Source: Rheum nobile
Taxonomy: Eukaryota; Streptophyta; Magnoliopsida; Caryophyllales; Polygonaceae
Assembly (NCBI GenBank): GCA_027886185.1
Contig: WOAB01000211.1
Location: 4,254,001 to 4,318,000, forward strand
Length of the DNA stretch: 64,000 nucleotides
Direction of reading: 5' to 3'
This document shows positions 1 through 10,485 of the stretch, piece after piece. The translations under genes were made by a program, and so were the position numbers. Numbering within the stretch: the stretch's first letter is position 1; each line of letters begins with the position of its first letter. The notes under the pieces were generated by a model that was given only the letters and a program-made list of their open reading frames with translations, made no database searches and was not told where the DNA came from.

Positions 1-655
1 CCAAACTGTTATTAGAGTGATTTTTAAATAGCAAATTATGTCACAATAAACACTATAGTAATTTGCAAACACTCAATTCAAACTGTCACTATAGTAACAT
101 TTAACTTTGATAGTTTTTACCACAATGATCAATTTGTCACTATAATAGACACTATAGTAACATGTTAACACAATTATCAAACTATCACGAAAAAAATCCT
201 ACATGTTTTTAACAAATTCTAGTTGTATCAAATTGTCATTCCCACTAACATTCATCACTTCTTATAGGTTATGACAATTATCAACCTATCACTATAATGG
301 TTCTACATGTTATCAATATATTTTATGTTGTAACTAAGAGTTATGAAGATAAATTGCAATTGTCATCAAGGTGAAAACACACAGATTATAACAAATATCA
401 TTAACAGTAAGTTGTCACACAATGACAATTATCATTTGTTATCATCTTTAAGGTTTGTGACATACTCTAATTGTCATCACAATTTCAATACCATATAGAA
501 AGTGTCACACACAAAATATAGCTACTTTCATTAGCAGTATATTGTCACACAATGTGAATTATCATATTTAAGGTTCGTGATAGTCTCTAATTGTCATCAT
601 AATGTTCAATATCGTATCAAAATTGCCATCAATATCCATATGATTTCTATGCTAG
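1..655. repeat. AT-rich degenerate tandem repeat block
   Basis: The block is AT-rich and built from recurring words such as TGTCAC, CACTATAGTAAC and AATTGTCATCA. The clearest unit is about 130 bp: one copy starts at 401 (TTAACAGTAAGTTGTCACAC) and the next at 531 (TTAGCAGTATATTGTCACAC), and both run through a shared TTTAAGGTT(T/C)GTGA segment. Earlier copies are more diverged. No coding sequence is supported; the 101-codon open frame at 577-882 is repeat sequence without recognisable protein features. It may be a subterminal repeat region of a DNA transposon, but no terminal inverted repeats were found. Confidence 0.6.
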
Positions 656-3534
656 CTAAGTATCATCATAATTCAAATGTAGTAGTTAAATCTGGAATTG
701 TCATCAACAAACACATAAGAATTGTTACTATTATCAAGAAGAAGTTTAGTAATGACGACATAAAAAACTCGCCTTCTGTCATTACTGTCATAATACTAAT
801 GTCATTACTATCAAAAGTTGATTTTTATCCAAGGTTTCAACGATTACCCTCTTTGTACGTTGGATTCGATCTCAGTTTGTGAGTTTCAATTCGATTCGAT
901 TGTGCGTTTTATGCTTGATTCAAATTTCTCGTCCGCGTAATGAATTATGTCACAGAATACGACCTAGAATTCGTTGACAGTGAAACCTTGTTCGTTGGTA
1001 TCTATTCTATCTCAAATTGTGATTTATCTCGTTCTCGCCATCGATTCGACTAAAGAGAAGGGTTATAGAGGTTGGATTTGTTGTTTTGAGCTTCTGAAAA
1101 GCTTGTGACACAAAAAAATTGTGTTTGCGCGTGCGTATGTGTATGACGGTCAAGTAACTAACTTTGTCCATATGCGGTGTGCGCGCCCAGTTACTACCTT
1201 GTGAAAGGTCTATTCAACAAATTCATCCTAAAAATAATTTGTATAAAAATGTCAATATGATACAATTTCTATTAATCTATAATTAATTAATAAACTTATA
1301 TGTAAAAATTTTACAAAAATAAATATTAAAAAAAAACTAAAATCACATAGTGAATGGAGGGAGTATATGAAATACTTTACAATGTTTTCTTCCACATTTA
1401 CTAAAATGACATAATTGTACATGAAGATAGAGTGAAACAATGCTTTTGGGACTGTGATACGTTTACACCTGGTGTAAACCAGGTGTAGACTTTAAACCAA
1501 TTAATAATTGACATGTGGTATTTTAAATTATAAAATAAAAAATATATTATTTAGTATATGTCTGTTTTAGCCTTTTATTCTTTTTGTGTGAGTAACCTTT
1601 TTATTTCTATTTTCTCTCTCCTTCTGTGGCCCCCATTTCTTTGCATCTTCATATTCCACTTCTAATGTCTCCAACTCTTTTCTTCTCATTGTACACACCC
1701 GGCCCTCTCCGGTGTCTGTGTCGGCCACATCGGTCTGCCTCCACCCGGCCGTCATACCTCTCCTCCGACAGGACCATCCATTCTCATTCCCACTCCGGCC
1801 CTCCTTCCGTCGCTCCTTCTCGTCGGCCTTTAAAACGGAGGTATGGTTGGCGCCGACGTCTTTCTAACCATCGGAGGCCCGACGCTCGCCTGGACTCCGC
1901 CCCTGTTCCAACTCATCATCTCAACCTTTAATATTTTCTCAATTTTTATCTCCAAACTATATATGTACATTTGTTTCTGAAAAACCAAAATTGATTTCGA
2001 GATTTTAGTTGTTTGTTGTGTCTATGTGATAATGATAAGGTTTTAGAATGGTTACAGTTAAAATATTTCAGATTTGAAATTGAAGGATAGAGGTGAAGAA
2101 GAAGATGAGAATAAAAAAAAAAAAAAAAAAACAGAGATAAAAATAAAAGTTTTAGAAAGAGGACAATGTCAATTTACATAAATATCCTTTTTCCATGCTT
2201 TTGAGAGCAGATCGAACTCTCGGAGTCCGGGCGGTGGTTATAGACGAGAAGGATGAGAAGGCGAATGGTGGCTGTCGTGTCTTCACGTGATTTGTCCGCA
2301 TTATGTTTCCTTTAGCTGACAAAAGTGGTCCTCTCCTGTCTTCCTGTCACCGTTGTTTTTTTCTTTTAAATTTAATACGGAGTATATCTTTTACATTCCT
2401 TACGCTTATATTTGTGGGGCCCAGAGAAGAGAAAAGAAGGGGCCCATTCTCCGCCCCCAAGGATTCCGTTGAATGCTGTATACCCCGAGTTTTCATGGTT
2501 GACTATTGTACAAAATCAAATACAATGTTTTCTTCCACATTTATTAATTAAATCATATCAAATCCAACTTAGAACAAGATTAATTCAAATAACGTACGCT
2601 ATTGGTTTTATTTTAAAAATAATAATTTTAACCCTATTAAAATTTGCAAATACGTACTTAGGTTATAAATTCTGTTGTAAGAAGAGATCTCATTGATGTA
2701 TGGTACGATTTGTGAGAGAATGAATCACCAGATTCACCGCAGCTTGTAGGGACATAAATTTTGTACGGAGATTGAAAAGTGGGCCATGTTGTTGTGTAAT
2801 GATATAAGTCGGTGACGTAGAAGCAAATCGCCATGACACTGATGCAAGTTAGATACGGCGTAAGTCCCGAAGGTAAGCAATTAATATAACTCTCATCGAA
2901 TTTATATACTTTCGATAAGAAGAGAAAAGATTGATTGAAACTAGGACTAATAGAAGGGTGGATTTTCTTTGTTTAGAAAACATAAGACTTTCGAAGTAGT
3001 GTGTCAATGCAGAAGAGAAGCAACCCATTAAGAAGGACATATGAGAGGATAATACTCCTAAGATCTTCTCAACTCCCATTAAGTACGTACAAAATGAATA
3101 CAACATAAAGTTTTGAAAATATTTAGAGATTGGTCCCCAAGTTTTGCAGACTAAAGATCAAAATTAAAATGTTTTAAAAAATCTTAGACGTTACGGAATA
3201 GCAATAGATAATGCTAACCTGTAATTTGTCCGACCTTTTATTTGAAAGATAAAATAGCAAACCCAAAAAAAGAGAACCAACCTCACCTCATTGCGCATGT
3301 GTTATGGACACGGACCGATCAGATAGCGACGGCGCACATGTGGAGTTCTCTCTTATAACCCATATTTACCATTCCAACAAGGGGTCTCAATATATAGGGA
3401 GATAAATTTATCTCCAAACTTTCAATGTGGAATGTCTCAAAAGCTAAGAAATCCATTTCACAGTATTACGTATAAATAAACATTAATTGAGTTGGTTTTG
3501 ACTCACAAGAATTAGGAGAATGAATAGTAGTTGG
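656..3534. other. non-coding intergenic DNA
   Basis: No gene is supported here. The stretch is AT-rich apart from a C-rich, pyrimidine-biased patch at about 1600-1930 that resembles a 5' untranslated leader or a transposon end more than an exon. It also holds an A run at about 2107-2132 and a hairpin at 1464-1487. Short open frames in all phases show no domain or biased codon pattern. TACGGAGTA-like words (about 2376) and GGAGGGAGTA (about 1357) recall Stowaway MITE termini, but no paired ends could be located. Confidence 0.5.
1464..1487. repeat. short perfect hairpin
   Basis: TACACCTGG at 1464-1472 and CCAGGTGTA at 1479-1487 form nine-base arms around the loop TGTAAA. It is isolated, with no T tract that would suggest a terminator. 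It may be the terminus of an old inverted-repeat element. Confidence 0.6.
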
Positions 3535-4595
3535 TGTTAGAATTTTGGCCTATAATTTATTTTTAATCTAAAAGAGTGCAGCAACACTAAGCATTTTTAT
3601 TAATGATCTAAGGGAGACAAGTATCACAGACCCGCAAACCTTCATTCTATGGCTCTAATTCACGGACTACTATATTAGAGTTTCCACTAACATGGACAAA
3701 ATCTATTTCAGTAAAAAGTAATGTCAGTGTGAACCAAAAAAAAAGTAAGGTCAAGTTGGATCGTTAGTATTACGTTTGAGGGAACAAATATTTTGTTCCC
3801 ACAGAACGCGCAGTTGAATAATATAGCAAGAAATACAGTAATTAGAACTCACGATGTATAGTGTAAATCCCAATCAGTCAAATAACTAACCAGAGAAAAA
3901 CCACAACCTTCAAGCTTCTCGCTTGAGAGGATTTTGAAGAGTCTATTTGTCTTATTGATTTCTTGATCGGTTACACTTGTAGCCTGGATATCAAACCCTA
4001 GACTTCCCACCTAGATTTGAATCTCTTCTATAACGATAACACGAGCTCACTCTCTAAGACTCACAGTCGCTTCACTTTTCTTTTTCTCTCAATGACAACG
4101 AATAGAGTTCGTACCTAAGAAATGAGTATCACACTTCTATGTATACAACTCGAGAATCCTATTAACAAGATAAGATCACTCTCTCTAATTTCAGCAACGA
4201 GAAGATATTAAAATGATTTGATAAGATAGAATCTCAACCGAATATATTATCTAAGGAAATATTTCCTAAGATAATATAATCGGAATAAGATAATATTATT
4301 CTCTCTCAAAATCTTCCAATCGGCGTGATCCACCCGATTTCCCTTTTCTTCAACCGCATGATCTTCTAAGATAGTCTTCATAATCTTCATGCTTGAATTC
4401 TTTGTACCATTTTCAGCTTGAAGTTTGTTCGGCACTGATGTTCCTTTAGAGGTAACAAAGCGTATTGAGACAACTTTGTTCCCTTTGCAATCCTGCGCTG
4501 CTAATGGTTCCCTGTGACAACTATATTTGTTCCTGAAATACTTGGATACCAGATTAGTTGAATGTTTGTTACCATCAAAACCTAAGAATTCAACA
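3535..4595 (-). repeat. Sirevirus 3' LTR
   Basis: Read on the minus strand the LTR begins TGTTGAATTC directly after the purine-rich AACGGGGGAATT and ends GAATTCTAACA-like at 3535 (plus strand TGTTAGAATT). This gives about 1061 bp with TG/CA ends and near-complementary termini, typical for Sireviruses. The partner LTR is absent, so the target duplication cannot be tested; the plus-strand left flank is GTTGG. A minus-strand open frame at 4247-4666 lies mostly in LTR sequence and is not taken as a gene. Confidence 0.7.
4244..4277. repeat. 34-bp near-perfect palindrome in Sirevirus LTR
   Basis: ATATTATCTAAGGAAAT (4244-4260) is followed without a spacer by ATTTCCTAAGATAATAT (4261-4277). The arms pair with one mismatched position. 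Palindromes are a known feature of Sirevirus LTRs, where they are proposed regulatory sites; that role here is inference. Confidence 0.75.
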
Positions 4596-4847
4596 AATTC
4601 CCCCGTTTTGATGGTGACAAACATCCTTGACAAAATAACACACATATGATATAGCGACAGTTGCATGAAGAAAGTTTTCCCTTTTAAAACATAATAGTTC
4701 CCCTCAAAGACAGTAACGAAAGAAGCATGGTTAGTTCCCCCTCAGCTAGACTACCTGTCATATTCCCCCTTTTCGTATTATCAAATACCTTAAGTAAAGA
4801 GCAAAAGGAATATGAACACATCTGATTAAGCAAACAACCCCTTTTTC

Positions 4848-5231
4848 TAGGGCTGTTCAAAAGAGGACCGGACCGGAAAATCGGACCGGACCGAATCGAA
4901 CCGGAAATGACCGGACCGGTGAAAATATGGTCCGGTCTCCGGTCCAGGTAATTCCCTTAATCCGGTTCCGGTCCGGTCCAAACCTGGAAAAAATCCGGTC
5001 CAGACCGGAATTTTTATTTATTTATATGTTTTTATATGTTTTTTGAGAGATTTATATGTTTTTTTTTATAGATATTTTTTTTAATTTAATAAGTTAGGAG
5101 TATATATGTTTTTTAGATATTTTGTTTAGATATTTTTTTAGATTTTAAATAAGAATTTAATTATTTTAAATAAAAAAACAAAATCCGGTCTAACCGGTCC
5201 TGGACCGGACCGGACCGGATGAACACCCCTA
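4848..5231. mobile_element. hAT-like MITE with CCGG-rich interior (MITE-1)
   Basis: The 384-bp insertion begins TAGGGCTGTTCA and ends TGAACACCCCTA, an inverted repeat of 11 matches in 12. It is flanked by a perfect 8-bp direct repeat, CCTTTTTC, at 4840-4847 and 5232-5239. An 8-bp duplication and TAGGG-type ends point to the hAT superfamily. The interior has no coding capacity. Both sides carry many copies of CCGGACCG or its complement around an AT-rich centre, so the whole can fold back. It lies between the Sirevirus LTR and its envelope-like ORF. A second element with the same ends but a different internal word is at 53383-53720. Confidence 0.85.
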
Positions 5232-5417
5232 CCTTTTTCATTAACAAAAACAAACAACGACAACTACAAGGGCAATAACAAAATAAGCAAAAAGAGCAAA
5301 CATGATCAACATGCCAATCAAGGCAAACACATGAAACACGAAACAAAGAAAATCAAAGCAACTAGGGGATAGATGTGCTAGGAACAAAAAAGGAGTTTGT
5401 AAGCAGAGAAAGACGAA

Positions 5418-7109
5418 TTAGGCACCACTGGTGCCAGCAGAGGGAGCCGAAGAATGAAGAGCAATCAAGGCACACACATCCTCCATAAGCCGTCTTTGTT
5501 GTTCCGCTAGTGAATATACTTTGCGGGACAACCTCCTTAGTTCCTTCCTAAGATCAGATTCCTCTGTTTGTTCCCCCTCTAAGTCTTCATCTGCAGATTC
5601 TTCTTCCACAACCTCAAATACTGGTGCAAGAACTTCCTTGACCCACCCAACTCCTTCCTTTAAAGCAAACTGCATCTTATGAAGATTACTGGCATCCAGA
5701 GGTCGAGAAAAGGAGAAGCCTTCCGTGGCCCCTTTGTATACCTTGTAGTACTCCAAAATTTGCCTGACAACACGGGTGTACGGAAGAGCGTGGCGATCAG
5801 TGTTCTTGGCATGGGCCATATGCTGCATCATCACTCACGGCAGATTGATTGGTTCCTTCTCAAGAAACTTGGCAAGGAGAACCACATCCAAGATCAATAG
5901 CGTATTTCTCTTTTGTTCTCTTGGAGTGAAATTATAGATGAGGTAGTGGTATAAAACCTTGTTCACAGCCGACATAATAGTGGTATATAGTGCTCCAAAC
6001 TCAGGCAGATTAGGGATCTCAGCAACACGACTCCTGGTAGGGGAAATCCTTTGGCCAACGCCCCTTGGGATACTCATCATAACCCTCATGCGGAACCGCC
6101 AGAATGAGACTCAGTTCCATGCTAGAGAACACATAGGTGGTGTCCTCCAATGTGTAACTGCCCAGAACAGCGTGGGGTCGGACTTCGATGACAAAAGTTG
6201 TGTAGAAGGCTCGTAGCTGATCCTCATCGACCGGTTCCTCCGCAACAAACAAGTGATCCCACTTCTGAGCTTGCAACAACTTGACAATTTCCTCCAAAGC
6301 ATTCTGCTTGAGGAACTCAACATCTAGCAACAGTTCCTTGACAATTCCTTTGTGTCTCATATCCTTCACTTCCTCAACCTCAGCCTTCACCTTTGACTTC
6401 GCCCCTTGGCGACGTTGGCTCTTGCGATAAGGAGCCATATACACCTTGGCACGCTTTGATTTGCACGCAAAAACTTGCTCAGTCTCTTCATCGGAGCTCA
6501 TCGAAATTGCCTTGGCGGCCTGGGCTTGGGCTCGTGTCTTGAGTTTGGTGGAACAACCCATCTTAACCCTTCCAGTGAACTTGGGTTCCTCCTTCAGAGA
6601 CTCCGTATCCTCAACCAATTCCTTCTCCAGATTCCTGACAACCCCTTTGATGGTGGCAGTGATAGCCTCGTGATCCTCTGGAGCGGTCGGCGTCGCCGAG
6701 GTACTCCTTTGTCTCCGTCTCCGGGTGGGTGGGGTGGGTGGGTGGGAGAGGAATGGACTTACTCCTTTTTTTTGGAGAAGACGACAATAGGGTTATGGTT
6801 AGGGTTTGGGTTTGCGAAGGCAGGAGGTGGTGAGGGCGATTTCGGGGAAACATAGGGTACCATGATGAGTTGAGATGGGGAGAGTTGGGGTGGTGTAGGG
6901 AGGGAAGCGGTGGCTGTTTGTGGAGGGTTGGGGGCTTCGTGAGAGGAGGTGGAGGGAGTGGTTTGGGCGATGGCGGCAAGGATGGCAGGATCAGTTCCCA
7001 TAGCAAAGAGCTTGCTAAAGAGACTTTGGAGATCCTCAGCGCTGACAATGTGGATGTTGGAAGGGGAGGCCAATTGTGGAGCTGTGAGGAGGGAGAAGAG
7101 AAAAAGCAA
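5418..7109 (-). pseudogene. Sirevirus envelope-like ORF (plant transposon protein domain), broken
   Basis: The downstream ORF of a Sirevirus follows pol on the same strand. The N-terminal part (best start about 7001, MGTDPAIL; an upstream ATG at 7109 is possible) is rich in Pro, Ser and Thr. The central part (6618-6040) has basic patches such as YRKSQRRQG and the core resembling the putative plant transposon/envelope-like family (RAFYTTFVIEVRPHAVLGSY). The C-terminal part has an acidic stretch followed by a heptad-like segment (RKELRRLSRKVYSLAEQQRR) predicted to coil. Breaks: a frameshift near 6720-6760 at a GGTG microsatellite, a second frameshift near 6040, and a TGA at about 5835-5837. No clear signal peptide or membrane span is visible in the readable parts. 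The function of these proteins is unknown; an envelope role is only inferred from position. Confidence 0.7.
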
Positions 7110-7918
7110 GAAGGCAAGAGAGATTTAGGTAGAGAGTGCAGTAGAGGCGGTGAAGAAGTACCTTGAGGAGCCGTATATATAGAGCACAAATCAAATCTTT
7201 TCGGTTGCCAAAGATAACAATCAATATCTCCTTCCTTCTATCTTTTCTAAAGATCTCAGCCGAATAATTTACCTTCCAAAATTAAATCTTTGCACTTTCT
7301 GTCCAGATTCATCAAGTCCCACACAATTCTCGAGCCCATCACATCACGCAGCCATCACTTCACCCCTATATGCATGCAACACTTCCCAACCAGTTTGCAG
7401 ACCATGATTACCCATCAAACCTGTCAAATCCCTGCTGCAGACCACAGTGGAGACGATTCATTTTCCCGTCTTACCGAAAAAGTAAAAGTGTGCAATGCGG
7501 GAGTAACGTTACCAGTGAGGGTACAAAGAACATCACATAAAAATATATCAGAATTTTTAAAGATGTTTAATCATGAATGATAGGCTCCCAGTTGTGGATG
7601 ATTAAAATGGCTCATATGGAGCATCAAGCATGATGACTAGGGTAAGCTATGGAGTCAACAATCATTTGGGCTTATAATGAGGGATCAATGCATCAAGTTG
7701 ACTCTTTTGGGCCGAAAGAGAGCTGTTTCATGTATTATACTGACAACATAGATGAGCATGCAATAAATTTTGCAAATTAGTGAAGCACAAGCAAGAAGTG
7801 AAGCATGTTGTTCATACAATGATCAAGATGAAGGTTGCTAATCAAGACACGACACTTACACGACCACAATCTACCAAGTAATTTAGCCAATCATTGAGGG
7901 AACACAATAGGTAGACAC
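7110..7918. other. Sirevirus spacer between pol and envelope-like ORF
   Basis: No gene is seen. Sireviruses usually carry an untranslated spacer of this kind between pol and the extra ORF. The short plus-strand frame at 7290-7580 has no protein features. Confidence 0.5.
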
Positions 7919-9030
7919 TTAGTTGAGAGAGATCAGACCAAGCTCCATGCGAAACTATTCGAAGGGTTCCCTATTGAGTGCCTTGTGAAAATGTCAGCGA
8001 TTTGATCCTTGGTTCCACAGAAGTCCATAGAAACCAACCCTTTCTCCACACAATCACGTAATAAGTGATGTCGTATCTCAATATGCTTGGTACGTGAGTG
8101 TTGTATAAGATTCTTGGAAATATTTATAACACTAGTATTGTCACATAAAATGGGAATGAAGTCAAGAAGAATACTATAGTCACTGAGTTGTTGCTTGAGC
8201 CATAGGAGTTGTGTACAATAAGTTGCGGCGGCTATGTATTCGGCTTTTGTAGTTGATAAATCAACTGAATTCTACTTTTTTGCCCCCCAGGAAACCAAAC
8301 ATGGTCCAAGGAACTGAGCCATTCCAGATGTAGATTTTGTATCCACTATGTTCCCTGCAAAGTCAGCATCTGTGTATCCGACTAAATCACAGTTGCCACC
8401 TCTTGGATACCACAGATAAAGATCATCTGTTCCCTTCAAGTATCTCATAATCTTTTTCACTGCTTTGAGGTGTGTCTCCTTGGGATCGGCCTGAAATCGA
8501 GCACATAGACACACACTATACATAATATCAGGTCTACTAGCAGTGAGATAAAGAAGCGAATCTATGATTCTTCGATAAAGTGTTGGATCAACTCCATTTT
8601 CATGCTCATCCTTTCCCATTGGATTGTTGGGAGATATGGGAGTTGTGAAGGGCTTTGAATCAGACATTCCAAACTTCTTGATACACTCATGGAGATACTT
8701 CTGCTGATGAACTCTTGTTCCACCTTCTCCCAAAGAGACTTGAAGACCCAAGAAGAATTTCAGTTCCCCAACCATGCTCATCTCAAATTCACTGGCCATC
8801 AGACTTGAGAAATTTTGGACCAGTTTATCATCTGTAGACCCAAAGATGATGTAATCTACGTAGACCTGCACAACCAGAGTGTGCTTTCCTTCCTTCAGAA
8901 GGAACATAGTCTTGTCGACCTTTCCACGAACGTATCCATGAGATAGAAGGAACTGAGAGAGCCTCTCTTACCAGGCCCTAGGAACCTGCTTAAGACCATA
9001 CAATGCATTGTCAAGAATGTAGACATGATC
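7919..9030 (-). pseudogene. Ty1/copia reverse transcriptase C-terminus and RNase H, broken
   Basis: On the minus strand the reading begins near LDNALYGLKQVPRAW, a conserved copia RT block, then a TAG replaces the usual Tyr. It continues through VQVYVDYIIFGS, where the catalytic YVDD is changed to YVDY (TAC codon at 8851-8853), and through SRPDIMYSVCLCARFQ to GYTDADFAG, the RNase H start. A TAG after SWGAKK (about 8272) interrupts RNase H. The frame then resumes with DLSTTKAEYIAA, CDNTSVINISKNLIQHSRTK and KDQIADIFTRHS before its own stop at 7919. The loss of the second catalytic Asp alone would inactivate polymerisation. It is the upstream partner of the envelope-like ORF in the Sirevirus. Confidence 0.9.
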
Positions 9031-9755
9031 AGAAGGAGCCAGAGAAGAAGCCCAGATATGTGCCACCACCAGCTTATAAGCCACCTCTTCCATTCCCACA
9101 GAGGAGAGCTCATGCCCAACAGGATGGGAAATTTGTAACGGTATTGAAAAAGCTATACATTAATATACCTTTCACTGATGCTCTCAAGCAAATGCTAGCT
9201 TATGTGAAGTTCTTGAAAGAGATCTTGTCAAACAAGAGGAAGTTGGATGAATACCAATCTGTCTCCGTGAGCCAGGAGTGAGCCAGGAGTACAACACTCT
9301 AATTCAGAATAAATTACCTCCCAAGCTGGAAGACCCTAGTAGCTTTTGTGTCCCTATGATCATTGGCAATAGCACCTATAATGCCTTGTGTGATTTGGGA
9401 GCCAGTGTGAGTTTGATTCTGCTCTCCATTTGCAAGAAGCTAGATTTGGGAGAGTCAAGACTAGTGAGGATGATGCTTTTCATGGCTGATAGATCCATTG
9501 TGCGTCCGGTAGGTATTTTGAAGGACATTCCTACGTAGATAGGTAAGTTCTACATTTTTGTGGATTTCATTGTCCTTGATATTGAGGCTGATTTTCATGT
9601 TCCTATTATATTCGGAAGACCCTTTCTAGCTACTGCATGTACACTCATTGATGTCAAGCAAGGTGTTATTTCCTTTACTATTGGGTATGAGAAAATTTAA
9701 TTTAATTTCTCCAAAGCTATTAAAGAGCCTACTTTTAAGGATGATGGTTGCAGGG
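9031..9755 (+). pseudogene. Athila gag C-terminus and protease fragment
   Basis: The frame opens with PRYVPPPAYKPPLPFPQR and VLKKLYINIPFTDALKQ, the conserved end of Athila gag. It passes via an in-frame stop (TGA near 9278) to a retropepsin-like domain: the flap/active-site region ALCDLGASVSLILLS, then MADRSIVRPVG and the C-terminal VPIIFGRPFLATA. DLGA stands where retropepsins have D(S/T)GA, which is normal for Athila proteases. Further stops occur near 9538 and 9700. It is truncated at 9755 by insertion of gypsy A and continues at 13281 in the same frame (GCR then VDVVDLEAQ). Confidence 0.85.
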
Positions 9756-10485
9756 TGATGCGAACAACCCCTGAAGTGTCATTTTCAATTCGTAGGATCT
9801 TTGATTCCTCAAGCTTGTGGTTGAAATTTCTCTTCTGTAGCCAATGTGATGGCTTTCCTAGGGATAAAGAAATAACATTCAACTCGTTCAAAGAGATGAA
9901 CGGAGAGATCAAAGTGATGATCGCGAGACACCGAAGAGACGGTGTTTGATTTGCTCAAAGCGACAAGCTACGGGATAGTTTGATCCGTGGGATCGAAGGG
10001 TTTGATGTTGGGATTCAAGGAAGGAGCGTACTCAACTTTACTACTCAAATCAACATCCCCGTTACAAACTAGGGTTTGCTAAGTTTAAATAGCTACAAAA
10101 AGTAAGAATAAAATAATAATAAGTTTTCGGAAATAACGACGACAAAGCGAACGCTCGGGTCCGTTTCCGCGGTCGCGGAAAATACTTCCGCGATCGCGGA
10201 AAATTGTCTGTGAAGGAACGATTGTTTGCGTCAATTCCGCGGTCGCGGACAATACTGCCGCAATCGCGGAGAAGTTTCTGTAAAGAATGATCGGCCGCGT
10301 CAATTCCTTCATAGACCCATTTGGGACTAGATGAACCCACGTCACTTGCGTGCTCCCGCGAGACTAATGATTGTGTTGCTCGCTCCATTGCCCTTGCGCG
10401 AGCTCTTGTTACCGGGTCATTCGAACGCACCTTCATTGCTTCCTCTTCGTCCTTCGCCGTCATTGAGGGGATCATGGAGCTATCA
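9756..10485 (-). repeat. gypsy A 3' LTR
   Basis: The 730-bp LTR carries, on the minus strand from its 5' end, a coding tail continuous with pol, a GC-rich hairpin array (about 10160-10275; TTCCGCG(G/A)TCGCGGAA words), a TATTTAAA box (10091-10084) and the terminal GGGGTTGTTCGCATCA. It is 78 bp shorter than its partner, partly because it holds one hairpin unit fewer. Confidence 0.9.

Larger units (their letters stand above)
3535..9030 (-). mobile_element. truncated Sirevirus-type Ty1/copia retrotransposon
   Basis: On the minus strand the order is reverse transcriptase and RNase H (9030-7919), spacer, envelope-like ORF (7109-5418), 3' untranslated region, polypurine tract (AACGGGGGAATT, about 4598-4609) and LTR (4595-3535). 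A pol followed by an additional envelope-like ORF is the hallmark of the Sirevirus (SIRE1) lineage of Ty1/copia. The 5' LTR, gag, protease, integrase and most of RT are missing, because the element is cut at about 9030 where an Athila fragment begins on the other strand. Frameshifts, stop codons and a mutated RT active site show that it is dead. A MITE at 4848-5231 inserted later. Confidence 0.8.

Noticed and set aside
577..882. 101-codon open frame in the AT-rich repeat
   Set aside because: It lies within degenerate repeats, has no domain and an Ile/Val/His composition expected from the repeat words.
1340..1370. Stowaway MITE ending GGAGGGAGTA
   Set aside because: Only one end-like word was found; no complementary CTCCCTCC terminus at a suitable distance and no TA duplication could be confirmed.
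1626..1931. 101-codon open frame in the GC-rich patch
   Set aside because: Low-complexity Pro/Ser/Arg translation in a C-rich tract, with open frames on both strands. No homologue recognised.
4247..4666. 139-codon minus-strand gene
   Set aside because: It spans the polypurine tract and LTR of the Sirevirus; no domain is present.
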